Shown here: positions 12,937-21,383 of the stretch, one piece after another
How the letters are laid out: every line of letters begins with the position of its first letter
Position numbering within the stretch: position 1 is the first letter of the stretch
From: Methylobacterium dankookense
GTDB taxonomy: Bacteria > Pseudomonadota > Alphaproteobacteria > Rhizobiales > Beijerinckiaceae
Direction: 5' to 3'
DNA length: 38,100 bases
Assembly: GCF_902141855.1 (NCBI RefSeq)
Contig: NZ_CABFVH010000048.1
Coordinates: 1-38,100 of the forward strand
Position numbers and translations under genes: made by a program
The notes under the pieces: model-generated
The model's input: only the letters and a program-made list of their open reading frames with translations
What the model was told of the DNA's origin: nothing
Database searches by the model: none

Positions 12937-14586
12937 TCAGGATGAGGCGTGGAAGCTCGCCCGCAGGGTCCGGCGGCTCGACTGCGCAGCACTCAGGGAC
13001 ATGGCCGCCTGGAAGGCCTGGAGATCCAGCCGGAGCACGAAGGAGGGCAGGGGCTGCGGTAAGGCCTGCCGGAGGATAGCGATGTCCCGCTCCTCGGGCC
13101 CGGCGATCGGCGCGTTCCCGGCCGACGCGTTGGTGATCATGCGCTCCTGCACCGCCTGCGCGATCGGCGCGGCCAGCCGTAGGGCGCTGAAGCGTTCGAG
13201 CTCCGCCTCCAGATACTCGGGGTGCTCGATGATGGCGATGATGAGGGCGGCCTCGCGCGGCGGCACGGTGGGCCGGAACCGGCGCTCAATCTCGCTGGGC
13301 CCGAGCTGCGGGCGAGCCATGCCGAGGCGGCGCGCGCGGCGCCCCAGCTCGTCCGTGAAGGCGCGCCGCATGGCGGGCTCGCCCACCACCTCGAGGCGGC
13401 TGCGGATCTCGGTCTCCAGCTTCGCTCGGTCCTCGGGCCCGTCGCCGGGAGTCTCCTTCCTGAGGATCTGCCAGAGGCGGTCGACCGTGGGCTGTGCCGA
13501 GCGCAGGACGCTGCGGATGCCGTTCGTGCCGGCGCTGCGCACCAGGGTGTCCGGGTCGGTCCCGGCCGGCATCACGGCGAAGGCGATGCGCCGGTCTCCG
13601 GAGATCCAGGGGAGGGCGGTCTCCAGCGTCCGGTCCGCGGCGCGGCTGCCGGCGTCATCGCCATCCGCCATGTAGAGGACCATGGGCGCCGCGCGCCATA
13701 AGGCATGCAGGTGCTCCACCGTCATGGCGGTACCGAGCGGCGCCACGATGTTCTCGATGCCGGCCTGCACGCAGGAAGCCACGTCGATATAGCCCTCGAC
13801 GACGATGGCGACGCCGCTGCGCGCGATCTCCGCACGGGCCCGGTCGATGTTGTAGAGGTTGCGGCCCTTGTCGAAGAGCGGGGTCTCCCGGCCGTTCAGG
13901 TATTTCGGTTGGCCGCCCTCCATGGCCCGGCCGCCGAAGGAGATGACCTCGCCGGCCCGGTTGCGGATCGGGAAGGTGATCCGGCGGCGGAAGAAGTCGC
14001 GCTTCGGGGCCGTGGGGTCCTCGGGGTCGGTGGCGAGCCCGACCGCGACCGCGTCGGCGGTGCTGAACCCATGGTCGGCAAGGTGCTCCAGGAGCGCGCG
14101 GCCGCCATCCGGCGCCCAGCCGATGCCGAGCTGTCCCACGATTCGGCGCCGAAGGTCCCGCCGCCGCACGAAGGCGATGGCCTCCTCCGACCGGCGGAAC
14201 TGGTCGACGAAGAAGGCCTGCGCGCACTCCAGCACCTCGATCGCCGAGGCGCGGGCCACCTTCGACTCCGCGGTCTCGCGCGACACCCCATCCCGGGTCA
14301 CATCGACGCCGGCATCCGCGGCCAGGCGCTCCACGGCCTCCGGGAAGGTGCAGCCCGACAGCTCCATCTCGAAGTCGAAGATGTTGCCGTGCTTGCCCGA
14401 GCTGAAGCAGTGCCAAAAGCCCTTTTGGTCGTTGACGAAGAAGCTCGGCGTCTTCTCCTTGGTGAAGGGTGAGAGCGCGCGCCACTCGCGGCCGGCGCGG
14501 CGCAGCTGCACGCGTTGGCCGACGACCTGGGAGACGGTCAGGCGCTCCTTGATGCGCTCGATGGTGTCCGGAGTGATGCGGGGCAT
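12937..14586 (-). CDS. dnaG: DnaG-type primase
   Basis: This 549-aa protein makes RNA primers for lagging-strand synthesis. The N-terminal domain has the alphaproteobacterial form of the CHC2 zinc region, SPFTKEKTPSFFVNDQKGFW followed by HCFSSGKHGNIFDF, in which most Zn ligands of other DnaG proteins are replaced. The catalytic TOPRIM core has VVEGYIDV and ADGDDAGSRAADR with the acidic triad. A C-terminal helicase-interaction domain is plausible (REAALIIAIIEHPEYLEAEL). The ATG at 14586 follows GAGGAGA. It is shorter than host DnaG (about 600-660 aa) and sits directly downstream of the helicase gene. Confidence 0.95.
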   Translation of the reverse strand: MPRITPDTIERIKERLTVSQVVGQRVQLRRAGREWRALSPFTKEKTPSFFVNDQKGFWHCFSSGKHGNIFDFEMELSGCTFPEAVERLAADAGVDVTRDGVSRETAESKVARASAIEVLECAQAFFVDQFRRSEEAIAFVRRRDLRRRIVGQLGIGWAPDGGRALLEHLADHGFSTADAVAVGLATDPEDPTAPKRDFFRRRITFPIRNRAGEVISFGGRAMEGGQPKYLNGRETPLFDKGRNLYNIDRARAEIARSGVAIVVEGYIDVASCVQAGIENIVAPLGTAMTVEHLHALWRAAPMVLYMADGDDAGSRAADRTLETALPWISGDRRIAFAVMPAGTDPDTLVRSAGTNGIRSVLRSAQPTVDRLWQILRKETPGDGPEDRAKLETEIRSRLEVVGEPAMRRAFTDELGRRARRLGMARPQLGPSEIERRFRPTVPPREAALIIAIIEHPEYLEAELERFSALRLAAPIAQAVQERMITNASAGNAPIAGPEERDIAILRQALPQPLPSFVLRLDLQAFQAAMSLSAAQSSRRTLRASFHASS

Positions 14587-14612
14587 ACGCAGAGTCTCCT
14601 CACGATGCGGGT

Positions 14613-16028
14613 TCACCACCGCGCCATCTCTTCGGCAGCGGAGAGGGGGAGTTCCTTCAAGCCAAGATCTCGGAAGCGCATGGTCTCGCCGATGAACTGG
14701 CATTCCTGAGTTTGATAAGCTTTTCCGCCGCGGCGCTTGCCGTTAATGATCTCGGCTTTGCCCTCTAGGAGGGCCATCTTGTCCTGCCACTTCTTCACAT
14801 CGAGCGAGTCCGGGTTCGTCATGTCCGGCTTGCGCTCGGCGTGCGCGATCTCAGGGCGGTGCGTGAAGATGATCCAGTCGGCGTGCGGCTCAATCGACGA
14901 GTAGAACATGAGATCGCCGGAGCGTGGCCGGCCGTCGTCGCGCGACCGGACCTCCTTGTTCATCTGCGCGAGAGCGATCACCGCGATGCCGAGTTCCTTG
15001 GCGATCTTCTTCAGCTCCTCCGCTGCCTTCGCGGTGATGTCAGAGCGTTCCTGCCGCTTGAACGAAGGCTCGATGATGTGGATGTGGTCCACGATCATCC
15101 ACTTGATGCCGAACTTGTGCTTGTAGCGAATCGCGCGGGCACGGATCTTCTCGATATCCATGCGCGGGCTCTTGTCGATCCAGACCGGCAGCCTGCGAAG
15201 CTCGCGCGCGGTAGTATCGAGCTGTTCGGCGTCGGCGATGTTGATGCGGGCGTGCTCGATCCGCCATGCCGGGATGTCGAGATGCTGCGACATGGAGCGG
15301 ATCGCCCACTCCTCCCCGTCCATCTCCAGGGACTGGATGTAGCCGGGTGCCTGCGTCCCGAATTTCTCTGCCGCTTGGCCGACGAGCGCGGACTTCCCTG
15401 ACCCCGGCCGGCCGCCGACCACACCGAGCTTGCCGGGCAGAAGCGGGCCCGCGACATTGTCCACGGCGGTCAGCCCCCACTTGATGCCGTTGGTCTCGGC
15501 GGAGGGACGGTCGAGGGCTGCGATCGCCCTCGAGGTGGCGAGCTGCGCCCACTCGCCGATGGTGCGGACCGCGCTGACATCGACCTTTGAGGAATTCAGG
15601 ATCTGGACGTCCGCCTCGTCGATGACGAGCTGCGCCGACATGAGCGGGTCGAGCCGGCCGATCCTCGTGATGCCGTCCACTGCGGCGTCGATCCAGCGGC
15701 GTCGGCGGGCGAGATCGCGGACCTGTTTCGCGTAGTGGATGGTGTCACCGAGATCGATGACGGCATCCATCAGCACCTCGATATAGTCGGGCTTGACCCG
15801 CACGCCCTTGTCGTCGGCCTGTAGGAAGTCCAGCACGATGGCGGCGTTCACCCGCTTGCCGGTGTCCACGAGCAGGTTAATCGTCCGGAAGAGGGCGGCG
15901 TGCGTCCGGTCGTAGAAGTCCTCGCCGCCGACCTCGGCCGCGATGTCGTGATAGATCTCGTCGCGCACGAGCAGCGCGCCAAGGATCTGCTGCTCGGCCT
16001 CGATGTTGTATGGGGTCGGGATCTGCAT
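14613..16028 (-). CDS. dnaB: Replicative DNA helicase DnaB
   Basis: This 471-aa protein is a hexameric 5'-3' helicase. The N-terminal domain starts PTPYNIEAEQQILGALLV, the standard DnaB opening. The RecA-like domain has Walker A GGRPGSGKSALVGQ (about residue 205) and Walker B KWMIVDHIHII. Motifs ALAQMNKEVRSR and DLMFYSSIEPHADWIIFTHR follow. The C-terminus is cut to about the usual length. It is followed after 26 bases by the primase gene, so phage replication initiates with its own helicase-primase pair. Confidence 0.97.
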   Translation of the reverse strand: MQIPTPYNIEAEQQILGALLVRDEIYHDIAAEVGGEDFYDRTHAALFRTINLLVDTGKRVNAAIVLDFLQADDKGVRVKPDYIEVLMDAVIDLGDTIHYAKQVRDLARRRRWIDAAVDGITRIGRLDPLMSAQLVIDEADVQILNSSKVDVSAVRTIGEWAQLATSRAIAALDRPSAETNGIKWGLTAVDNVAGPLLPGKLGVVGGRPGSGKSALVGQAAEKFGTQAPGYIQSLEMDGEEWAIRSMSQHLDIPAWRIEHARINIADAEQLDTTARELRRLPVWIDKSPRMDIEKIRARAIRYKHKFGIKWMIVDHIHIIEPSFKRQERSDITAKAAEELKKIAKELGIAVIALAQMNKEVRSRDDGRPRSGDLMFYSSIEPHADWIIFTHRPEIAHAERKPDMTNPDSLDVKKWQDKMALLEGKAEIINGKRRGGKAYQTQECQFIGETMRFRDLGLKELPLSAAEEMARW

Positions 16029-16033
16029 GATCT

Positions 16034-17344
16034 TTAGACCATCAGCGGCTGCACGGTCCCGTCCGGGAACACGGCATCGAGCGGCGTGTCAGCGGTCGGT
16101 TCGTCACCCTCCCAGCCCTGGGGCCAGGTGCCGGCCGCTATCAACTCGCGGATGCGCGCCTCCTCCTCGGCGTTGAGCAAGTCGAGGCGGGGCCGGCCCT
16201 GCGCATCAGCGGCTGCGTTCACCTCCGCCTGGATGGCCAGGATCTCGCCGAGAGCCCACAGCCGCGCCTCGAAGGTAAGCGGCCCCATCCGCTGCGGGTT
16301 CTTGGCGAGCGAACCGTCCTTCAGGATCTCGGCACCCGGCTTGCGCAGCCGGTTCTCTGGCCGCCGTAGCGCCCGATAGATCGGCCGCAGGCGCTTTTGC
16401 GGCGCGAGGTAGGCCCAGGCCGGCTGCTTGAGGACGTTGTCGAGCGCCGTATCCTTCTCGGTCAGCGGGCAGCCGTTGCAGCCCGTGCGTGCGTTAAGGT
16501 CCTCGGCATCATCACCGCCATAGGCGTCGGCGATGCCGGCGGTTGCCCAGCCGCCATAGGCCGGCATCGGCGCGAAGATCTTCAGCCAGTCCCAGATGTT
16601 GCAGACGCGCCAATGCAGGCAAGGCGCGAGCGTCGCGATTCGGCCGCGGATGCCCTTCGCGTTCGGCAGCACCTGCTGATACCAGCCCTGGCCGCACTCA
16701 GCACCGTCCTTCGAGCAGCTCATCTCGATGCGCCGGTCGCGGATCGCGCTCTCGCCCTGGCGCACGCCCGTGATCATCAGGACCGTAGCCGCCTCGCTCG
16801 CCGGGATGACGAAGCTCTCGCCGTCGGCGCCGCGGACGACGTGGTCGAGCGGCGGGCCGCCATTGTGGCCGAGGTCGTCGGCCGGCGCTGACACCAGGTC
16901 AGCCTCGATCGCTGCCGCCATCGGATCAACCTTGATCTGGCGGGTGCACCAGCGGAGCGTGTTGTTGTTCGGCGGCGGCACGCCCCGGCCAAGGATGTAG
17001 ACAAGGAACCGTTTGTCGAGCGGAGCCGTCACCACGCGCAGGCGGATCCAGGGGTAGCGCGCGAGCTGCGCCATGATCTCGGCCGCCGCGATCGCGAGCG
17101 GGGTCAGCTCCTGCCGGGTGTCGGCGTAGTAGACGGTCAGCGTCTCGGGACGGTCGAGCTGGCCGGTCTCGATCAGGTGGATGACGAGCGTCAGGGTCGC
17201 GGTCGAATCCTTGCCGCCGGACCACGCGATGCACCAGTGGCGATGCGTCGAGCCATAGGCCCGGAGCGAGGCCAGGGTGAGAGCGACAGCATCGTCATAG
17301 ACGAGCCGCTGAGCCCCCGCCGCGAAGAGGTCGTGTTGGCTCAT
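16034..17344 (-). CDS. PAPS-reductase-like ATP pyrophosphatase, DndC-like
   Basis: This 436-aa protein has the PP-loop WCIAWSGGKDSTATLTLVIH at about residue 37, followed by YADTRQE. It then has NNNTLRWCTRQIKVDP and the arginine signature TGVRQGESAIRDRR. Cys residues in DGAECGQGW, APCLHWRVCNIW and TGCNGCPL could hold an Fe-S cluster, as in DndC and related sulfurtransferases. It is longer than plain PAPS reductase (about 240 aa). No other Dnd genes are near. Its neighbour is an adenine methyltransferase, so a role in modifying phage DNA or a nucleotide precursor is plausible. The ATG at 17344 starts the recognised domain. Confidence 0.85.
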   Translation of the reverse strand: MSQHDLFAAGAQRLVYDDAVALTLASLRAYGSTHRHWCIAWSGGKDSTATLTLVIHLIETGQLDRPETLTVYYADTRQELTPLAIAAAEIMAQLARYPWIRLRVVTAPLDKRFLVYILGRGVPPPNNNTLRWCTRQIKVDPMAAAIEADLVSAPADDLGHNGGPPLDHVVRGADGESFVIPASEAATVLMITGVRQGESAIRDRRIEMSCSKDGAECGQGWYQQVLPNAKGIRGRIATLAPCLHWRVCNIWDWLKIFAPMPAYGGWATAGIADAYGGDDAEDLNARTGCNGCPLTEKDTALDNVLKQPAWAYLAPQKRLRPIYRALRRPENRLRKPGAEILKDGSLAKNPQRMGPLTFEARLWALGEILAIQAEVNAAADAQGRPRLDLLNAEEEARIRELIAAGTWPQGWEGDEPTADTPLDAVFPDGTVQPLMV

Positions 17345-17349
17345 GGCGG

Positions 17350-17976
17350 TCACCCGACCACGTCGAATTTGCCGACCTCGTCGCCCCACACGTCCCAGCC
17401 GGGACCGCTGGAGCGGCTGTAGAGCTCGACACCCTTGGCCCCGGTGTAGCGCTCGACGCGGCGGCGCAGCTCGGCCGGCTTGCGGGAATGCTCCCAGCGC
17501 CGCGTGACGATCACCTGCCGGACGTCGGTAGCGATGCGCTTCGGCGCCCCACGGCGGGCGAGGATCACCAGCTCGGCGTTCTGCCGGGTGGTGAAGCCGT
17601 TGCCCATGAAGAAGACCTCGTCCCACGAGTCCGCGTAGCGAATCGCGTCGGGGTCGTTGGTCTTCAGCCAGACGAAGGCGAGAGAGGAAGGCTTGAAGCC
17701 CCACGCCTTCAGCACCTCCACGTGCATCCCGGCGGCGACCATCGGGCCCGTCGTCCAGAGGAACAGGTGGCAGTCCGGCGCAGCGAGATCCGCGACCGGG
17801 TCGGTCATGATCTCGGAGAGAGGACGCGTCCTGTAGTGCTGGCTCGGCGACCGGCCTTGCCCAGCCTCGGACCTGGTGGTGAAGCTCCAGGGCGGGTCGG
17901 TGATGATGACCGGGTAGCCGTTCCGCTTCAGCCCGGCGAAGAAGTGGCCTGCCGGAAGGCGCTCGCCGTCAGCCAT
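17350..17976 (-). CDS. MT-A70 family adenine methyltransferase
   Basis: This 208-aa protein has the catalytic motif IITDPPWSF (DPPW, residues about 24-32). It also has CHLFLWTTG, AFVWLKTN, and the C-terminal region ELVILARRG with ARKPAELRRRVE-type residues, all as in phage MT-A70 enzymes that methylate N6 of adenine in DNA. No target-recognition domain is obvious. The start overlaps the GcrA-like gene by 49 bases, linking the two in expression. It may protect phage DNA or set the methyl marks read by the regulator upstream. Confidence 0.93.
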   Translation of the reverse strand: MADGERLPAGHFFAGLKRNGYPVIITDPPWSFTTRSEAGQGRSPSQHYRTRPLSEIMTDPVADLAAPDCHLFLWTTGPMVAAGMHVEVLKAWGFKPSSLAFVWLKTNDPDAIRYADSWDEVFFMGNGFTTRQNAELVILARRGAPKRIATDVRQVIVTRRWEHSRKPAELRRRVERYTGAKGVELYSRSSGPGWDVWGDEVGKFDVVG

Positions 17977-18803
17977 GTGCGGCCCCCGTAATCTCGGAAG
18001 CCTCGGTCGATGTAGCCGGCGCAGGTGGCTGGACCGAACAGGTCGAGCTGACCGCGATCGAAGAACGTCCGCTGAGGAGGCTTGGGCTCCAGGACGCGCG
18101 GGCCACGCCGCATGCGAACGGGAAGAGGCGGGAGGCCGGCGAGATCAACACCGTCGATGCCAGCCCGTACCTTCGGGCGGCCCCGGGTCCTCGCTGCGGT
18201 GACGGGCTTCTCCCGCTTCGGTCGGCCTGCGGGAACGGCAACACGTTGCTCGACGCGCGGCTGCGCGCGCGGAACTGCACGATCTTCATTGCTTCTCAGC
18301 GTCCGGTCGTTCGGGATGCCGGCAGCTGCAGGGGCCCTACTCCCCTCGTCCTGAAGGATCGTCCGCTTCCGGCATTCCGGGCAGTACGAGCTCTTCTCGG
18401 CAACGTCGGCACCGCAAACGATAAGGCCGATGCCCGACCCGCGCAAAGGGAATCTGCAGCTTTTCGCAAACGCGTTGATGATTAAGACAGCCGTTGGCGG
18501 AAGCACCTCCGGCTCGGGAAGGTCCACGGCCAGGACGGGCTTCGGCGGCCCGTCGCTCTTCTTCCGGGGACGGTTCCAGGGCGACGAGCTGCGGCGGCCC
18601 CGCCGGCTCTTGCGGGCTAACGCACGGGGATCCTGAGCCCTTTTCGCCCGGTCTATGACGCAGTTGACCGCGTTCGGAGTGAGGTAGGCGCCCAGCTCTC
18701 GGTAGACCCGCGCGGCGATCGTCGCCGAGTCGTGCTCCCCACAGAGGCTCAGGATCAGCTCGTTGCGGTCGGTCGTCTTGGGCGCCGCGGCTGCCATCGG
18801 CAT
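17928..18803 (-). CDS. GcrA-like methylation-responsive regulator
   Basis: This is a 291-aa protein. The N-terminal 60 residues (CGEHDSATIAARVYRELGAY, LTPNAVNCVIDRAKR) fit the GcrA helix-turn-helix, where TRNAVIGKVHR is usual. The segment CRFPLRGSGIGLIVCGADVA plus SSYCPECRK matches the C-terminal Cys-rich sigma-70-contact domain of GcrA. About 110 extra residues follow, with AT-hook-like RGRPKVR. In Caulobacter GcrA activates promoters carrying methylated GANTC. A phage copy beside an adenine methyltransferase could redirect that circuit. The family call is fairly good, the role inferred. Confidence 0.75.
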   Translation of the reverse strand: MPMAAAAPKTTDRNELILSLCGEHDSATIAARVYRELGAYLTPNAVNCVIDRAKRAQDPRALARKSRRGRRSSSPWNRPRKKSDGPPKPVLAVDLPEPEVLPPTAVLIINAFAKSCRFPLRGSGIGLIVCGADVAEKSSYCPECRKRTILQDEGSRAPAAAGIPNDRTLRSNEDRAVPRAQPRVEQRVAVPAGRPKREKPVTAARTRGRPKVRAGIDGVDLAGLPPLPVRMRRGPRVLEPKPPQRTFFDRGQLDLFGPATCAGYIDRGFRDYGGRTWLTASAFRQATSSPG

Positions 18804-18816
18804 GTTCCGCCTGATA

Positions 18817-18840
18817 AAATCATCAACGGATTGATGATTT
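18817..18840. promoter_or_regulatory. Perfect 10-bp inverted repeat operator
   Basis: AAATCATCAA and TTGATGATTT are separated by CGGA, 14 bases upstream of the GcrA-like ATG (18803). In an otherwise GC-rich region this AT-rich dyad is very likely a repressor site governing the GcrA-methyltransferase-replication operon. Confidence 0.65.
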
Positions 18841-18874
18841 AGCGCGGACGATGATGATGGGCAACATGATGGGC

Positions 18875-18893
18875 GGATGGCCTCGGGCCATCC
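18875..18893 (-). terminator. Hairpin after the RuvC-like gene
   Basis: GGATGGCC and GGCCATCC form an 8-bp stem with a three-base loop, seven bases beyond the stop of the gene at 18900-19457. No T tract. It probably separates the upstream block from the GcrA-led block. Confidence 0.5.
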
Positions 18894-18899
18894 TGTGCA

Positions 18900-19457
18900 T
18901 CATAGGGTCGTCATCTCGAAGAGCGGCAGGCGGTCGAGGGTGACGCCGGGCTCGATCTGCTCGCAGCCCCACTCCCAGATCAAGCAGGCCTCGGCCTCGT
19001 CCTGAGAGCGGATCGGCCAACCGCGCTTGTCGCAGGTCTTGATGGCCTCCTGCTTCAGCCACTCGCGGCCATCCTTGAAGGGCCGGACATCCTTCGGGGC
19101 GTTGCCGCGGCCGAGCGCGTACTTTCGCCACACCGTCGATTCGACCAGCGTGATGCGCTCGGCGCCGATCCCCTCCTTCTCGCAGGCCATCAGGATCGCA
19201 GCCTGATACCCGTACCCGAGGCGCACCACCTGGATGTCGAACCTGCTCGGATCGGTCTGGATGTAGGGCGCCTCCAGAATGACCATGTCGATCTCGTAGA
19301 CGCCGATTAGGTTCCGGATGCGGCCCTCCAGGGTCGCGAAGCGCCGGCCGTTGGACATGCCGGAATCGAGGCGGATGGTGCCGCTCTTCGGTTGCTGGCC
19401 GGGTAGCCCGTAGGCGTACCCGGCCGCACTGCCGGGATCGATGCCCAGCACACGCAT
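18900..19457 (-). CDS. RuvC-like Holliday junction resolvase
   Basis: This 185-aa protein has an RNase H-like fold with MRVLGIDPGSAAGYAYG (first catalytic Asp), then DMVILEAPYIQ (Glu) and SQDEAEACLIWEWG (acidic pair near the end). That is the D-E-D-D order of RuvC, at the usual length of about 170-190 aa. It would cut branched recombination or replication intermediates before packaging. The ATG at 19457 overlaps the preceding stop (TGATG) and opens the domain exactly; longer in-frame extensions are rejected. It may work with the exonuclease and annealing genes at 23083-26226. Confidence 0.85.
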   Translation of the reverse strand: MRVLGIDPGSAAGYAYGLPGQQPKSGTIRLDSGMSNGRRFATLEGRIRNLIGVYEIDMVILEAPYIQTDPSRFDIQVVRLGYGYQAAILMACEKEGIGAERITLVESTVWRKYALGRGNAPKDVRPFKDGREWLKQEAIKTCDKRGWPIRSQDEAEACLIWEWGCEQIEPGVTLDRLPLFEMTTL

Positions 19458-19660
19458 CAGGCGGCCGGCGCCTGCTCGTCGGCGAGCTCGGTCCCGATCT
19501 CGGCGTCGATGATCGTCATGGCCACCGCCATCTTGCCGCCCACGATCACCACCCCGGCGTTCAGCACCTGCACCTCGACATCGCCGACGCGCACGCGCTG
19601 CACCCGGGTGTCCTGTCCCTGGATCAGGGTGACCTTGGGCTTCTCGATCGTTTCGCTCAT
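19457..19660 (-). CDS. Small phage protein, unknown function
   Basis: This 67-aa protein is mainly beta. It begins SETIEKPKVTLIQGQDTRVQ, then has VRVGDVEVQVLNAGVVIVGG, and ends acidic (ELADEQAPAA). A ribosome site GGGAGA lies about eight bases before the ATG. It is directly coupled to the resolvase gene through TGATG and may be its partner. I recognise no family. Confidence 0.65.
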   Translation of the reverse strand: MSETIEKPKVTLIQGQDTRVQRVRVGDVEVQVLNAGVVIVGGKMAVAMTIIDAEIGTELADEQAPAA

Positions 19661-19704
19661 GCTGGCTCTCCCGTGGGCCCGATGCCCGGTTCAGCGGTAC
19701 CGTT

Positions 19705-20253
19705 TCAGGCCGAGACGATCTTGAAGGGGCCGCGGACGCCGGCACTCATCTGCTCGGCGGCCATCAGCGCATGCTGCACCCGACCCTCAGGCGTGTGGAT
19801 GCCTTCCGACTTCTCGTTCGCCCACAGCGCACCGAGGGCGATCAGGTCGCCGCAGCCCACCGCATCGAAGCGGAGTGAGGCGCGCGCCACCTGGAAGTCG
19901 TCCTGGATGGTGTAGAGCCGCCCCTTGCGACCGATCAGGAAGGTGCCACCTTCCTCGACCGCGTTCTCCACCTTCGTGTACCCGCCGGCTTTCAGGCAGG
20001 TGCGCACGGCGTCCATGAAGGTGGTGACCATGAACTCCATGTCGTCCTGGCCTTCCGCCTGCCGCGGCAGCACCAGGGCGTAGTGGAGCAGCTGGCCCAT
20101 CCGGAACGAGGAGGTGAAGCCCATGACGACGCCGTCCCGGGCAAAGACCTTCTCGTCGGCGCGCACCGTCAGCGCGTAGCGGGAGTCCACACCGGCGCTA
20201 TCGCCGCCGATGTAGACCCGGCCCTCGTGTTCGAGGCCGACGATGCACGTCAC
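19705..20253 (-). CDS. Proteasome beta/HslV-like Ntn hydrolase
   Basis: This 182-aa protein begins MTCIVGLEHEGRVYIGGDSA, the layout of proteasome-type subunits in which a residue just after Met becomes the N-terminal nucleophile (here Thr2 or Cys3). Later parts (VMGFTSSFRMGQLL, GGTFLIGRKGRLYTIQDD, FDAVGCGDLIALGALWA) match the family's GCG..A.GAL pattern. HslV is about the same length. No ATPase partner is near. Phage homologues are known but their substrate is not. The start overlaps the preceding gene by four bases (ATGA). Confidence 0.8.
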   Translation of the reverse strand: MTCIVGLEHEGRVYIGGDSAGVDSRYALTVRADEKVFARDGVVMGFTSSFRMGQLLHYALVLPRQAEGQDDMEFMVTTFMDAVRTCLKAGGYTKVENAVEEGGTFLIGRKGRLYTIQDDFQVARASLRFDAVGCGDLIALGALWANEKSEGIHTPEGRVQHALMAAEQMSAGVRGPFKIVSA

Positions 20254-21383
20254 GCGTCGAGCGCCTTGATGCCCCGGCCGAGCAGGTGGCCCTGCGCGAC
20301 CTTCCAGGTCTCGTTCCAGGCCTGGTGGCAGGGGTCGTTGATGTCGGGATACGGGTTGCTGCTCATGTCGGCGCCGCGGTACCCGGCCTGGTACCCGGCC
20401 TCCTTGGCGTGGTTGACCCGCTTCTCGTGGGTGTCCCGATCCTCCTCGCCGAACACATGGATGTGCGCGGCAGCCGGCAGATGGACCGCGCGGCGGTAAT
20501 CGTTCTCCCGGTTGATGTTGTCGGTCAGCTCGTCCGGCGACATCTTGAGTTCGTCGAGCAGCTTGTTCAGCGTCTTGGTGTCGACGCCGTCGTCCTTGGC
20601 CTTCTTGACCTTCTCCCGCAGCTTGCCGGTGGCCGAGGCCACGGCCTCCTTCGCCGCGCGGATCACGCCGAGGTGGCGGAGGATGGTCGACTCGGACACG
20701 CCGCCGTTGTCGCCCTTGCGCAGGGCGCGCTTCGGGAGCGGGGCCTCCTCGTCGTCGGCAGCCGCCTTGGCATGCGCGAACCCATCGGACGGCCGCGCCG
20801 CGGCCGGCGCGTTGCCGGCCTTGGCCTCGCGGTACTCCGTCATGTGGACGGCATGCTTCCCGGCCTCGCGCTGGGACGCCTTGGTGGTCGTCGGCTTGCC
20901 GCCGTTGACCGGCTCGGTCGCGATCCGGGTGATCGGGAACACCTCGCCCAGCGGATCCTTCGAGCCGTGGAGGCGCACGCGCGCGTTCGTCGCATCCTCG
21001 ATCGAGAGGAGCGTGCCGTTCTTCTCGCTTTGGTTGCGCTTCGTGCCGAAGCGGACCCGGGCGACGTCGCCGACTACGAGGGGCTGCTCGGTGAACCCGA
21101 GCACATCCTCGGCCGTGTGGCCGGAGGCCTGGCGCTCGAGCACCTGCTCGGCCGCCCGGGTATCCGCGTCGTTCGCCTTGTAGGGAGGTTCGGGGTCCAT
21201 GAACCCGGTCCCGTCCCCGTCGCCTTCGGTGGTGGGCATGGCGCCCGGCTCGGGGGAGGGTTCGCCTGCGGAACCCTGAGAGGATCGATCCCGCAGGAAG
21301 CGCGGCATCCCGGTGTCGGGATCGCCGCTGCCGATCGGATCAGCGTTTGCTTCGTGTGACGCGGGAACGGACTTTTCGGTCAT
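20250..21383 (-). CDS. Large helical phage protein with RMF-like C-terminus
   Basis: This 377-aa protein has a disordered N-terminal 80 residues. A small beta domain follows (VGDVARVRFGTKRNQSEKNG). A Lys/Ala-rich region and a helical part come next (ESTILRHLGVIRAAKEAVAS, LREKVKKAKDDGVD). The last 60 residues (NHAKEAGYQAGYRG, SSNPYPDINDPCHQAW) resemble ribosome modulation factor, which has a GY-AG--G and NPY pattern. Standard RMF is only about 55 aa. The ATG at 21383 was chosen because it lies closest to the end of the upstream gene it overlaps. Function is uncertain; a regulator or nucleoid protein is possible. Confidence 0.65.
   Translation of the reverse strand: MTEKSVPASHEANADPIGSGDPDTGMPRFLRDRSSQGSAGEPSPEPGAMPTTEGDGDGTGFMDPEPPYKANDADTRAAEQVLERQASGHTAEDVLGFTEQPLVVGDVARVRFGTKRNQSEKNGTLLSIEDATNARVRLHGSKDPLGEVFPITRIATEPVNGGKPTTTKASQREAGKHAVHMTEYREAKAGNAPAAARPSDGFAHAKAAADDEEAPLPKRALRKGDNGGVSESTILRHLGVIRAAKEAVASATGKLREKVKKAKDDGVDTKTLNKLLDELKMSPDELTDNINRENDYRRAVHLPAAAHIHVFGEEDRDTHEKRVNHAKEAGYQAGYRGADMSSNPYPDINDPCHQAWNETWKVAQGHLLGRGIKALDA

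Noticed and set aside
16034..17704. Longer 556-codon version of the PP-loop gene
   Set aside because: The first 120 codons are a shadow of the methyltransferase gene; the family start fits ATG 17344.
18900..19745. Longer 281-codon version of the RuvC-like gene
   Set aside because: The added N-terminus is a shadow of the 67-aa gene; MRVLGIDPG at 19457 is the family start.
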